A stretch of 64,000 bases of DNA. Origin: Macrolepiota albuminosa (lineage: Eukaryota > Basidiomycota > Agaricomycetes > Agaricales > Agaricaceae). The notes under the pieces are model-generated. The model was given only the letters and a program-made list of their open reading frames with translations, was not told the origin of the DNA and searched no databases. Shown one piece after another: positions 10,903-21,650 of this stretch. How positions within the stretch are numbered: the first letter of the stretch is position 1; each line of letters opens with the position of its first letter. The translations under genes were made by a program, and so were the position numbers. The stretch spans positions 1,426,001-1,490,000 of the forward strand of contig JAMWFC010000032.1 of the NCBI GenBank assembly GCA_027475525.1, written 5' to 3'.

Positions 10903-11522
10903 CTGGGGCTAGGACTCTGGGGTTCAAGACGTGGACAGGGGTGATCCCGGGAGAGGGGACTTGATCCGGGGGTTGGGTTTTGAGTAGCTGAGGGCCGGGT
11001 GGGGGCTGAGTCGTGAACCGGGGGTTCTAAGACGAGACCGGGTTAACAAATTATAAGTCGCAAAGTGCATACCAAACTTAGAGCATGCGATTATTCAAGC
11101 ATGCCAGTCAAAGCGTGCCAGTCAGTGCGTACCAGTCAAGCAGAGGGCACGCAACAATTCAAGTTATCCAAGTTAATATCAAGACTAGCAAATACAACGG
11201 AGAACTACACTATAAGTACTATGGGACCGGGTCTCAGGGTTTCGGGGTGTCTGGGATGGGTTCCAGGGGTCATTGAGTAGCGGGCAGGAACTGTATACTT
11301 GGATCACGCAATCAATTGGCGCAGAGGGAGCTGTGATGCATAATGTGTGATGGCCGGAAGCGAGTTGCGTGATCCGATTGTTGATCGGGACTGGTGGCGG
11401 CTGATGGCGGTGTCAGTAGTCGTGATGGTGGGGCGTGTCTGGTGGAGTTGGAGGGAGGGTTCCGGATGGTGTTCCGGGGGTGTCCCGGGGTAGATCTGGA
11501 GGGGAGGGGTCGTGACATGCAG

Positions 11523-12765
11523 CATCAAAGATGCCTTGCTCTCAACCTTAAACGCGGTACTATTATGTCCATCTGGGCCTGACATCTCTGTTCTAAGGTC
11601 TTGGTTATGCATGTGTGGGGGCTCCTCATGTCACCCTTGTCCTGTTGGAATATAGAAGGTACTCACCGGTTTTACTTCAGGCACTTTCTGCACCCATGCT
11701 AGTGCTTCCACTAGCTCAACTCCAACATCTTGATTATGACGTGCCAAGCATTCCTCAGATATATGGCTCCAGGAGGTCAACACCCCCAATTGCTTTGCAG
11801 CCTTCCACTGCAAATACATTTGCAGTTCTATAGTGAGAACTCTCACCATCAAATCAGTATATTTAGTACTAAATATATTGGGTACTTCGTGTCCTTGTCA
11901 CCTAAGTGCTACTATATGCGCTGAAGCATAATGCTCAAGTCACATCTGGGTGGTGTATTTCATCATCTCTGGATGTAGATCCCAGAACACCTGCAAGCAC
12001 ACAGTATACATGGTTTTCAACCGCTGCTCCTCTGCTCCAGCGTTGTTGTTGCTAGATAACTTAATCACCTCCTCCAGGAGCTCTGCAACCTTCAGGATTT
12101 CCTTCACTGCTGGTGTGCATGGGAAGCGACTTTCTATGCAGGCTACTTCAGAAATCACAGCCTCCTCTGGTACCTCCTCTATGCAGGCTTCCGCTATCCT
12201 GGTGGGCATTGAGCCTGGCCCCACTACTCCAGCTCGGAGAAATAGGTTCTCCAGTCCATACTGACACCTTGGTGTCTTCTGAGATGTCCTGGGCACCTGT
12301 TAACTGCTGGCCTTCATCCAGAGGCCCTTTGGACACTAGCTGGCTGGAACATCGCAGTCCTCCTAGCAGCTGGCAGCTGCATAACTGGGGGAGTTAATCC
12401 TCCTGGCATTTTGTCTCATGGCCATGGCTGGCCATCTTGTTGTGAGCTCTCAGCTCTCCAGGCCTCACTTTTATTCCTAGGCAGGTCAGTGCTCTGACCT
12501 CGGTCTTGAGCCTTGGGTCTTGACTGACCTACATTAAATGCTGGCACGTTTTGAGTGTCTGCTGGGTCTCCCTATATGTCATAGGCATTCTGCCCACCAT
12601 CAGTGGAAACTGCAAGTATGGGATTACTCATTGATCCCCTGTTTAAAATTTGCATGGTGTGGCTATGCAAGAAGCTCAAGAAGCTGATAGAGCTCTGTCA
12701 ACAAACTCAGCGACTGACATTGAATGCTAGGCAATAGATTCTAGCTGGCAGATTTAAAAAAATAT
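11523..12765 (-). pseudogene. Gag N-terminal region of A0, decayed
   Basis: Minus-strand fragments at 12296-11940 and 11852-11631 lie between the 5' LTR (12766-12987) and the family-C LTR. They resemble the N-terminal part of family-A Gag: a helical, Glu/Leu-rich stretch (AELLEEVIKLSS, then LQVFWDLHPEMM) corresponds to the helical region before the capsid domain in B. Next to the LTR is the sequence GATTTAAAAAAA, identical to the LTR-adjacent (primer-binding) side of element B. Stops are frequent. Confidence 0.5.
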
Positions 12766-12987
12766 AATGAAGTTATGGCTTTTATGAGCTTAAAATCACA
12801 CTGCACAGAGTCAGACCAGTCTAGTCTATTGACAATGTAGTGTAATACAAGAATAAGCTGCTTAGTAAGCAGCAAAGGTAAACTATTTATACTATGTAAA
12901 TATTAATATTATATTATAATAAATATAATATTGACTATAAGTAAGTAAAAGCTATGTAGCCAATGCCACATAGCAGACTACGCTACA
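12766..12987 (-). repeat. 5' LTR of A0
   Basis: Nearly the same as 1654-1878. The inner edge starts TATAATGAAG next to AAAAAAA, and the outer edge ends CGCTACA followed by the target duplication GTCTG at 12988-12992. TATAAATAG is present on the minus strand. Confidence 0.75.
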
Positions 12988-12992
12988 GTCTG

Positions 12993-13300
12993 ATGAACTT
13001 TGGTGTAAAAGTTTATATTCTTACTTGCACAAGTATAGAATCTGCCAAATTGATAAATTTCTCTGTACATAGTGTAAGTAAAAAAGTATCTATCCAAATA
13101 TAAGTAAATACTATATAATCTATATAGAATTGGATGACCTGTGTGAACTTAATCCTGTTTTGGCACTGCTGATCTAAGATTTGTCAGAATATCAAAATCT
13201 TAGCTAATTTTTGTCAGCAGCTTATCAAATAAGCTGACTTTGAATTTGTGGCTGTGCAATTTTCAGAGTCCATCAAATCTATCAATCCATCCATTGATTA
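12993..13300 (-). pseudogene. Integrase of gypsy relic G2 (upstream half)
   Basis: Immediately right of the GTCTG duplication the minus strand reads TPKFI, which joins across A0 to YKILEAKPC at 1653. The joined order matches the gypsy integrase block KLxPKxIGPYKVLEA. Upstream of this the frame is degraded and AT-rich and no further domain could be read with confidence. Confidence 0.5.
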
Positions 13301-14380
13301 TCTACATCCTTTATCCCTGTCTTCCTTTCAACAAACACACTATACTCTTGCTCTATTTTGTAAGGATGCCTACTGATCTTTTAATGATGTGTACTTTCTG
13401 ACAACTTTTAAAGAGTTTTGTTGCTTATTTTTATTATGTATGGATTTTTTATCAAATCTGTAGCTGATCTGAAATTAATAAGCTGAAAACACTTTCAGAT
13501 TCACCCATCTATTGTGTCAGGACTGTTTTTTTGGAGGTTTACTGGCTTTTTGACTTTAAAGTATGTATTTTGAATAAGATTTTATAGCTGATTTTTATAA
13601 TTTTAAAATTTAAATTTATATTCAGAAAATTGCTAAGAAATATATATTTTTTGGAAGAGATTTTGTAAGTATAATTAGTGTTTTACTTGATTTATAGTTT
13701 CTAATAACTTTTCAAGATTTTTGCATATTACTTTTATGTGAAGATTTACTGGCTTTTTGAATTGAAAGTAAGTATTTAATAATTGATCTTTATTAATTAA
13801 GCTTTTTATTTGTTTTTTATTGAACTGTTGAAAAGTAGGTATTTATCATTTTTCTTGATAACTAATATTCATAGTTTTATAGTAATCTTTTTATTTTTCA
13901 AGTTTCAATTTGAAAATTCTCTTTTTTCAACATCTTTAAGCTTTTTTGCTTTAAAAGTATGCATTTATATTTATATATATAATAACTAATATTCAGTGTT
14001 TTTCAGTCAATTTTTTTTGGCTAAAAATTATATGTTCAATTGTTAAGCTTTATTTTTTTCAAAGTATGTATAGATTTTTATCATATTTAATTTCTATTCT
14101 AATGTTATCTTATATAGAATATCACATCATTTGTATTACTGCTATTTTTTATATATATTTGTAAATTGCTTAGTAAGTAGCATTTTTATATTATTTTAAA
14201 TATGCATTTAATCTATATTATTAGACACAATCATGTAAATTTCTTCTTCTTTGCTTTTTATTAATTTCTATATTAAAAATTTAATTTAGGTCATTTTTTA
14301 TTAATTAAAATCAAATTCCTACTACTTCTGAAAGTCAAAGACAACAATCTCGCACTCAGAGTCAACTTCAGCAACTTCAA
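13301..14380. other. AT-rich stretch, no gene recognised
   Basis: Very AT-rich, with poly-T runs and no long frame. Probably the 5' non-coding part of the Helitron that follows, but no Helitron 5' terminus could be identified. Confidence 0.4.
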
Positions 14381-17300
14381 ATGACTGATTCTGATGATCG
14401 TCATGCAAATAGAAGTAACAGATTTCTGAATAGTGGTGTTATATCTATAGCACCTCTTCATTTTGAGTTAATTGCACAAAATAGTCATGCTTTCAATTCT
14501 GTAGTTACTGCTCCTGAAACTTCTGAGAGATTTGATGTTCCTATTAGACAGCCTGCTGCTGTCAATGATCCTTTTTCCTTTAATATACCTGAGACTTATT
14601 TACCTGAGGGTTGGAATGCTCCTTTGCAGAATCCTATTCCTCAATATGTGCCACCTGCACCTGTACCTTTAAGAAACAGAAGACAAAGACAAATTAATCA
14701 ACTTGCTCAGTCTACATCTACATCTATTTCTCCTGCTCCTATTGCAAATATTCCATCTGCTAAGCAATCCTCTAATGCTACCTTTACATCTTCTTCAAGA
14801 CTTAAAGGTCCATTACATGATATATCCAGTGGACATGCAGATCCTGCATTTAATAATTTAACATGAGGAGATATTGCATATAGGGAGATGGCATCTAATC
14901 ATGAACAAAGATTGAATTATTTTTATAAGCAAGAAGGTCAAAAAAATGCTGCTAAACAATAGCAAGCACTTCTTGCATTATCACAACAACAAAGAATGAG
15001 ACATGTTGCAGCACAACAACAAGCATTAGCTGTTGCACAAGAGCAAAAAAGACAGAGAATTTTAGCTAATTTACAAAGAACAAGAAAGATTAAGACAAGA
15101 TGAAATACAAAGACAGGCTTAAAATGCTGCTATAGCTGAGTTGAGAGCTCAACAAGCAAATATAAATTATAATCCAGAATATGGACCTTTAAATGAAGTT
15201 GTAGCTCAAAGAATCTTGAATTTCTGGGAACATGAGCATGCAGCTGAATTAGAAGAAAATGTTAATGATGTTAATGATCATGATCAGCAAAATCTTGCTT
15301 TTCAAGAAGATATTGAATTAATAAATATTCAAGCAGCTTGAAATCAATTAATGCAAAATATAAATAATCTTAAAGAGCAGAATTTAAATAATCACAATCC
15401 TGCAATGTATATACTAGAAGAACAAAATATATTACAAGAAGTTGAAGTTGAAAATCAACCAGCTTAAAGATCAAATTGTTGAGGTCAACAAAGAAATGCT
15501 TTGCTTCTGCAAGAAAGACAACCTTATATAAATAAACCTAAAAAGCATAATATTGGATCTATGAATATTTTATGCTCACATTGTCAAGCTTTACATTTTG
15601 ATTCTGAAAAACTTGGTAAATCTACTTGAAATAATCCAAAATTTGGCATATGTTGCTTACAAGGTCAAATTGTTTTACTCAAATTAAAAAAGCTTCATAT
15701 GAACTTCTTAATTTATTACATGGCCGTCATCTTCTTTCTCAAGCTTTTAAAGCATATATTTGTCAATATAATGCAGCATTTGCATTTACTTCTTTAGGTA
15801 TAAAAATTGATCATGCTATTATAAATGCTCCAGGCCCATATAATTTTTGAATTAATGGAGAACTTTATCATTTACAGATGCTTTATTTCCTACTGAAAGT
15901 CATAATTCTATATATGCATAATTATATTTTTATGATTATAATGAACAATTAACTTTATGACAATGTAATAATCCTGGATTAGATTCAGCAATTATAGCAA
16001 TCTTGCAAAATATGATTTGATGTGTTAATCTATATATTGGTTTATATAAACAAGCTTATTAAATTATGAAAAATGTTCCAGAAAATCAGCTATAAAAAAT
16101 GTATATCAAACTTCGAGCTGATTTTAGAAATTATAGAAGATATAACAATCCAAATAAACAAGAAGGAGTAGCTGCAGTTATTTCTGGAGATAGTTCTGAA
16201 AAGCATTCTAATTATTGAGATATAATTTTGCATTTGCATGGTGGTCAGCTAAAATAAATTAGTCATCTACATTTAGCATATACACCATTACACTATATAC
16301 TTATATTTCTAACTAGAGAACATGGATTTCATTTAAATATTCCTTCTCAGTCTGGACCACAAGGTCAGCATAGAACAGAATATATTACTGAAACTGTTTA
16401 TTATGCTTATTGGCTTCAACAAAGAACTTCAGAATTTAATGCTGCTTTACTTTGAAGTAGTAAATTATTTCAGCAATATGTTGTTGATGCATGGGCTTCA
16501 ATTGAACAAAGCAAACTTAATTGGGTTAGACATAATCAAAAAAAAATTAGAGCTGAAGTATATCAAGGTGTTGTTGATGCTGCTGCTAGAGATGAAGAAT
16601 TACCACATCAAAGCTGTTGTGTTATTCTTTCTGCATCTCATACTGGAAGTGAAAGACAAATGCAACAACTTTTTCAAGATTCTATGGCTATTTGTAGACA
16701 TTTTCAAAAATCTGATATTTTTATGACTATGACTGCAAATCTAAAATAGACGGAAATTAAAGAAGCTTTTTTAAAAGAACCTACTATTAATGAAAAAAAA
16801 CAAATAGCTGCTGATTGACCTGATATTATTGCATGTGTTTTTGAACTAAAGAAAAATCCTATTTTAAAAAAACTTAAAGATGGTATTTTTGGAAATGTAG
16901 TAGCATATATGCACACTATTAAATTTCAGAAAAGAGGTTTACCGCATATGCATATCTTAATATTTCTTTATGAACAGCATAAAATTAAAGATATAATGCA
17001 AGTTGATTCTATAGTTTCAGCTCAAATTCCTGATCTAATTATTCAGCCTGAACTTTATAAAGTTACTACTACAAATATGGTTCATGATCCATGTGAAAAT
17101 ATAAAGCCAGATGTTAAATATATAATAGATGGAAAATGTTCAAAAAGATATTCAAAAGAATTTTAAGAAACAACTTATTTTGGTGACAATGGATATTCTC
17201 AATATGCTCGACCTAACAATGGTTGTCATTTTATAAAAAATAGTTATTATTATAATAATTGTGATGTTGTACCATATAATCCTTATCTTTCAGCAAAATA

Positions 17301-17754
17301 TTAATGCCACATCAATGTTGAAATATATGCTTCAGTTAAAGCAATTAAATATATTTATAAATATTTTCAGCAAAATATTAATGCCACATCAATGTTGAAA
17401 TATATGCTTCAGTTAAAGCAATTAAATATATTTATAAATATATTTATAAAGGACATGATCATACTACATTAGAAATTTCTAGAGAGCCAAATCAAAGAGA
17501 TGAAATTAAAGAAGATTTAGATGCTCGATATATCTCAGCTCCTGAAGCATGCTGGCATATTTTTGAATTTAATATGCATGCTGAAGAGCCTTTTGTTTAT
17601 TGTTTTTCTGTATATTTAAAAGGTCAACATGAAGTTTTTTTTCAAGATAATGAATCTTTGGAAGCTGTTGCAGCAATGCTAAAGAAAATTTAGGAAAGAC
17701 TGCTTTGACTGCTTAGTTTGAAGCTAATCAAAAATTTCCAAACAATAATACTAC
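14381..17754 (+). pseudogene. Helitron Rep protein (HUH endonuclease part), decayed
   Basis: A series of broken plus-strand frames encodes a Helitron replicase. Order: a Pro/Ser/Gln-rich N-terminus (14381-14866), a Gln-rich coiled segment (about 14880-15470), a Cys-containing segment with FGICCLQGQI (about 15640) and the helitron-like N domain (about 15700-17170). The HUH motif RGLPHMHIL lies at about 16935-16962, and a Tyr-containing segment (YIIDGKCSKRYSKEF) follows at about 17121-17165. The frame breaks at TGA, TAA and TAG codons. The helicase half is cut off by element A, and only its C-terminus reappears at 29273. In active elements this protein nicks DNA for rolling-circle transposition. 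Confidence 0.75.
17288..17441. repeat. 77-bp tandem duplication (probable assembly join)
   Basis: Units 17288-17364 and 17365-17441, in the Helitron Rep relic. Removing one restores the expected spacing of the Rep frame. Confidence 0.9.
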
Positions 17755-17927
17755 TGTAACGGAGTCATCCGTGTTCTTAGCGTCAATGACGCTATAATCA
17801 TTTAGTATAGTATTACATAAGACAACATCTTGTTTTCACTCTAAGTACTAGTCAAATCCAATACTGTGGTCTGATTTAGCACTTATGTGATACACACAAG
17901 ATAGTTCTAACCCGTAACTCCGGTTAT
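17755..17927 (+). repeat. 5' LTR of element A
   Basis: 173 bp with a TATA-like GCTATAATC about 40 nt from the start. Immediately downstream is TTTTTTTAAATC, where the primer-binding site should be. It lacks the TGG typical of tRNA 3'-end priming. Confidence 0.85.
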
Positions 17928-18039
17928 ATTTTTTTAAATCTTCTGCTATCGGCTTTAGACGCTAGGCTTGTTACCAACTAGGCAACTATCATCAAAACCT
18001 CTCGATTCTCTGTTGGCATCACGCTGAAAACGTGCTTCC

Positions 18040-21000
18040 ATGACTGGCTCTCTTGATCCGGATCCTCCGTTCCCAGCTGCAGACGCAGGTGACTTACCTG
18101 TGCTTCAAGCTGTGAAGACGCAATCTGCATCAGCATACCAACCTCTGCCAAAGCGGGACAAAAAGACCCCTCGCGATGTCAGCGCGAGCTTTGGAATGCC
18201 GGGTGGGCTATCCGTATCACAGATGATGTCCATTGTACGACCTGGTGGAAAACCAGGAGAGAGATCCGTGGTCTCAGGAGTGTCGCTGCCAGCGAGCCAA
18301 ATGCCCTCACTGATGTATCCGGTATTGCCCGAGAGCTCTTCAGCTCCCTCGGAGGGTCAACCGGACGTTACTCAGTACTCGGAAATGGTACAAGGCAGCG
18401 CGTTTGCGCATAGCACCCCATTCCGGACTGCACCTACGGAACGGCATTTGGAATATGTGGCCAATGCTGCCACTGAACCGGGACCGTCGTCGTTGACGAC
18501 ACAAGGACAGAAGCAAGGACCAGCAATAGTGGTCAGTAGGGAGGACGACAATGTCGTACGGTTGGAAAAGGCGTCACCAGCGCCTGGAATTCCAGAGTTG
18601 CACAGACGGGCCGGCAAACAGCCGCAAGTGAGGCATGACGGCCTCAGGAGAGTTAGGGACTTAGAGTCCGAGTTGGAGTCCTCAGATGATGAGGAAAGCA
18701 AAAGGTTGCATTCGACCTTGTCTATTCAGTTACAGCTGGTGTTGGACCGATACCTGTTGGTCGCGAAGGAATCGACGCGAAAGCGTCTTCAGCTTTATGT
18801 AGTGAAGCACTTACAGTTGCTGGCTGCTAGGAGCCACGATGTACCCCGTGCAGATTCAAATGAATATATCGAATTGTTTGTGCGCATCTTCGAACTTGAA
18901 GTGGTGGAATACCTTAAGCACAAAGCAGCGCGAGGGTCAGCAGTCTCAACGGCTACTCCAGCCGACTCAGTGGAATGTGAGATAAGTGTGCACAGACGAG
19001 CGCCATTAATCGGGGACGCGATGGAATTGCTCAATGCGCCTCGTCAGGCTAATGAGTCTCAGCAAGACTACGTTCAGCGTCAGAATGCCGCAAACCGTCA
19101 ACGCATTGTTAGCGGAGTGCCTCAGCAGGCATTGTCTGAGGTGGAGACTGTAAGCGTCAGAACGCCGCAAACCGTCAACGCATTGTTAGCGGAGTGCCTC
19201 AGCAGGCATTGTCTGAGGTGGAGACTGTAACAACGACTCCGGCAGAGCCAGAGGCACTACTTGCAGTGCAGGAGGTTAAGACACCTCGTAAGCAAGTTAC
19301 AATCAAGGAAGAGGTGGATGAAGTCCACATTCTTGAGGAGCGAACACGACCACGACGCGTAGGGCGACGCGTCCATCTAGTGGACAACTGGAATGAACGC
19401 ATCAATTACCAAAGGATACGCAACCAGGACTTGCGTGATCATGGTGAGTCGTTCATTGACAACCAGGGGGTAGTCTTTGAAGAGCGTGAGAGTGTAACGC
19501 CTGTCGATGACATGCGGCGACAATTTGCGGCTCAGACTGCTGAACCGGACAGAGATCCGGGTGGTAGTGACGACAGTAGTGGTCACTATGAACGGAGGGA
19601 GCCAAGTCATTGCAATAACAACGGTGGAGGTCGTGATCATAGGAATGACGATCAGGACGATAATAATCGTCGTGATAGTGGCAGGCAGGCTGGTGGATCA
19701 CCAGCAGAGCAACAAGTGAGGCAACAGCCCACCACATGGCCGGAAAGAGTGGCCAATGAGCACCTGTTTTGCAGCTCTCGGGCATTTTCGATGCCTGCAC
19801 CTCATGATTTGCGTGAAACTACACCGGGAATGAATGAAGCGGTCAGGATCTATATGGATCATATGCATGACCGCCTCACTCGTCTGGTGGATGACTTCCT
19901 TGGAGTCAGATTTAAGTTCCCTGCTGGGGTAAGTCCCCGTAAATCCGATGGTAAGCACATATGTGCGTACGCTGGAGGACATAGGTTCTCTCAACTGGAG
20001 GACTGGGCCATGGATGTGTGCTACCACCTTGCAGCCTGCTGCTATGGTGGAGACGACATGGACCAGGAAAGGATATTCGTGCTACACGAATTTATGGAAG
20101 GAGAGGCTCGGAATTGGTTCCGTCGCCATGTTCTCCACATTAATCGCGACAAATCGCACTGGACATTTAAAGAGGTCCTGATAGGACTGTATAATCGGTT
20201 CGTCAACGCTGCTACGATGCAGGAAGCTTGTGATGCCTTTAGAAAGGCAGTGTATGACGCTAAGACTGGCGTCCAGACCTTTTATGATGACCTGGTGGGT
20301 CATGCACAGAATATGGCCGTCTATCCAGACGAATACACTATTCGTGAAACATTCCTGGACGGAATACCCGCAGACATGAGGAGAGCGTTGATACGCAACG
20401 ATAATTTGTCTCTGGAGGTCAATACTGTGACCGAATTCTTGGCGTATGCCATCCGTTATGAGCAGTCGACACGGACTGCAAACCATTATGAGCAGCGTAG
20501 TTCACGCCGAGGAACAGTGAACCGTCAGGCAGTGAGGGTAGGAACCTTCCTGGCCAAACAGACAGATATGGAGAACAATTGCAATCCGCGATTCGTTGTT
20601 CGTAAGACAATCCCTGGAGGCCAACGGCCTCGATCGAAGCCTGCTGGACAATTGCCAGCAAAGGATAGTCGACCCTTTTTGGATCAGAATCAAGTAGCAC
20701 CAAGAGGAGTGGTGGCGCCTGTACCGCATATAGCGGGCAAAACCGCTGGGGCTCCAGGAGCAGCCCAGAGAAGGCCTGCCGGGAATCCCTCAGCGTGCTA
20801 CAACTGTGGCAGGAGCAGGCATTTCGCTAAGGAGTGTCCCGCCCCTCCTAAGGCACACATCCGAGCGGCCCATACGGCTGCAGCACTGAGTGATGTCATC
20901 AGTGACAACAAAGACGATGAGGTTGTTGATGACACGGAGGAGGAGCCGCACGTAGAGGCTGACGGGTCGGAAGTGGATGACGCCAAGAGCGTCCAGATTG

Positions 21001-21617
21001 ATGGCGATGAATATGTAGCAGTGGATGTGTACGACAGCGACTACTATGCTCATGATGACGAGGAGGAACACCTGTTTGTACTGACAGAGTGCCGTGGAGA
21101 TCAGCGCATCCGAATGAGACACATAACCCTGCAGAAGGCAACTAATAAGTTGCAGCGGCCACGCTATACTTCCGAAGAGAAGGAGTGCCTGGTCACGTAT
21201 GTTGATGTCAATGGACATCCGGCATGGACGTTGTGGGACTCCGGGAGTACCACTACGGGCATTACGCCCCAGTTTGCTCACGTCAACGTGATTCGCGTTC
21301 ATGAACTGGAGGAGCCCTTGATGCTCCAGCTGGGGACTGTGGGGAGTCGCGCTATGGTGCAGTTTGGCACGGAGGTGAGAATAAAGACGTCAGGAACGTC
21401 GACAAAAGAATACGTGAATATAGCGAATTTTGATCGCTACAACATGATTATCGGTACGCTGTTCATGCGTAAGAACAAGGTATCGCTGGATTTTGTGAAC
21501 GACATGGTCGTTGTGAACGGTACGCCTTTGAAGGCGGAGAAAGTGGTATTGAACGATACAGATGGTCGGTTGAGGCGCTATTGCGCAACTGAAAAGCGGC
21601 GTGATGAGCGCAACTGA
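18040..21617 (+). pseudogene. Gag-protease polyprotein of element A (broken)
   Basis: The Gag starts at ATG 18040, 112 nt after the 5' LTR. Order: a low-complexity N-terminus, a helical region, an Arg/Asp-rich linker, a capsid-like domain (RFSQLEDWAMDVCYHL ... EARNWFRRH ... FVNAATMQEACDAF), a CCHC knuckle (CYNCGRSRHFAKEC, about 20797-20838) and an aspartic protease (WTLWDSGSTTTG, about 21226-21261). The apparent two-frame structure is caused by the 77-bp duplication at 19077-19230. Without it the frame is single, as in B. The knuckle Gly before His is Arg here (GRSGHF in B). Function in an active element: particle assembly and polyprotein cleavage. Confidence 0.85.
19077..19230. repeat. 77-bp tandem duplication in gag (probable assembly join)
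   Basis: Units 19077-19153 and 19154-19230 differ at one base (19085 T, 19162 C). The extra unit frameshifts gag. Element B has one unit and one frame. Confidence 0.85.
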
Positions 21618-21650
21618 CTAGATGGTTGCAGAAGAGCGACTGTACAGGAG

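Larger units (their letters stand above)
7829..11517 (-). repeat. Solo LTR of family C, interrupted by copy C
   Basis: Starts TGTCAGGTTC and ends GTCGTGACA, in reverse orientation relative to the 5' LTR at 44770-45498. The perfect 5-bp duplication TGCAG flanks it (7824-7828, 11518-11522). It is split at 7921/10902 by a family-A element with its own duplication TCTGG. The 13-nt motif TAATATCAAGACT (reverse of the predicted transcript start) is present near 11173. Confidence 0.85.
1654..12987 (-). mobile_element. Old family-A-type gypsy element A0 (nested, decayed)
   Basis: Two similar LTRs (1654-1878 and 12766-12987, roughly 90% or more alike by eye) in minus orientation are flanked by a perfect 5-bp duplication GTCTG (1649-1653 and 12988-12992). 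Between them are gag fragments (12765 to 11523 and 7828 to about 7480), ORF3 (5875 to 1956) and a polypurine tract next to the left LTR. Most of pol is not recognisable. Later insertions sit inside: a family-S LTR, a D-lineage LTR and a family-C LTR carrying copy C. CpG is strongly depleted outside the younger insertions, consistent with age. Confidence 0.75.

Noticed and set aside
19077..19230. Programmed frameshift between two gag ORFs in element A
   Set aside because: The frame change is caused by the 77-bp duplication; element B has one continuous frame.
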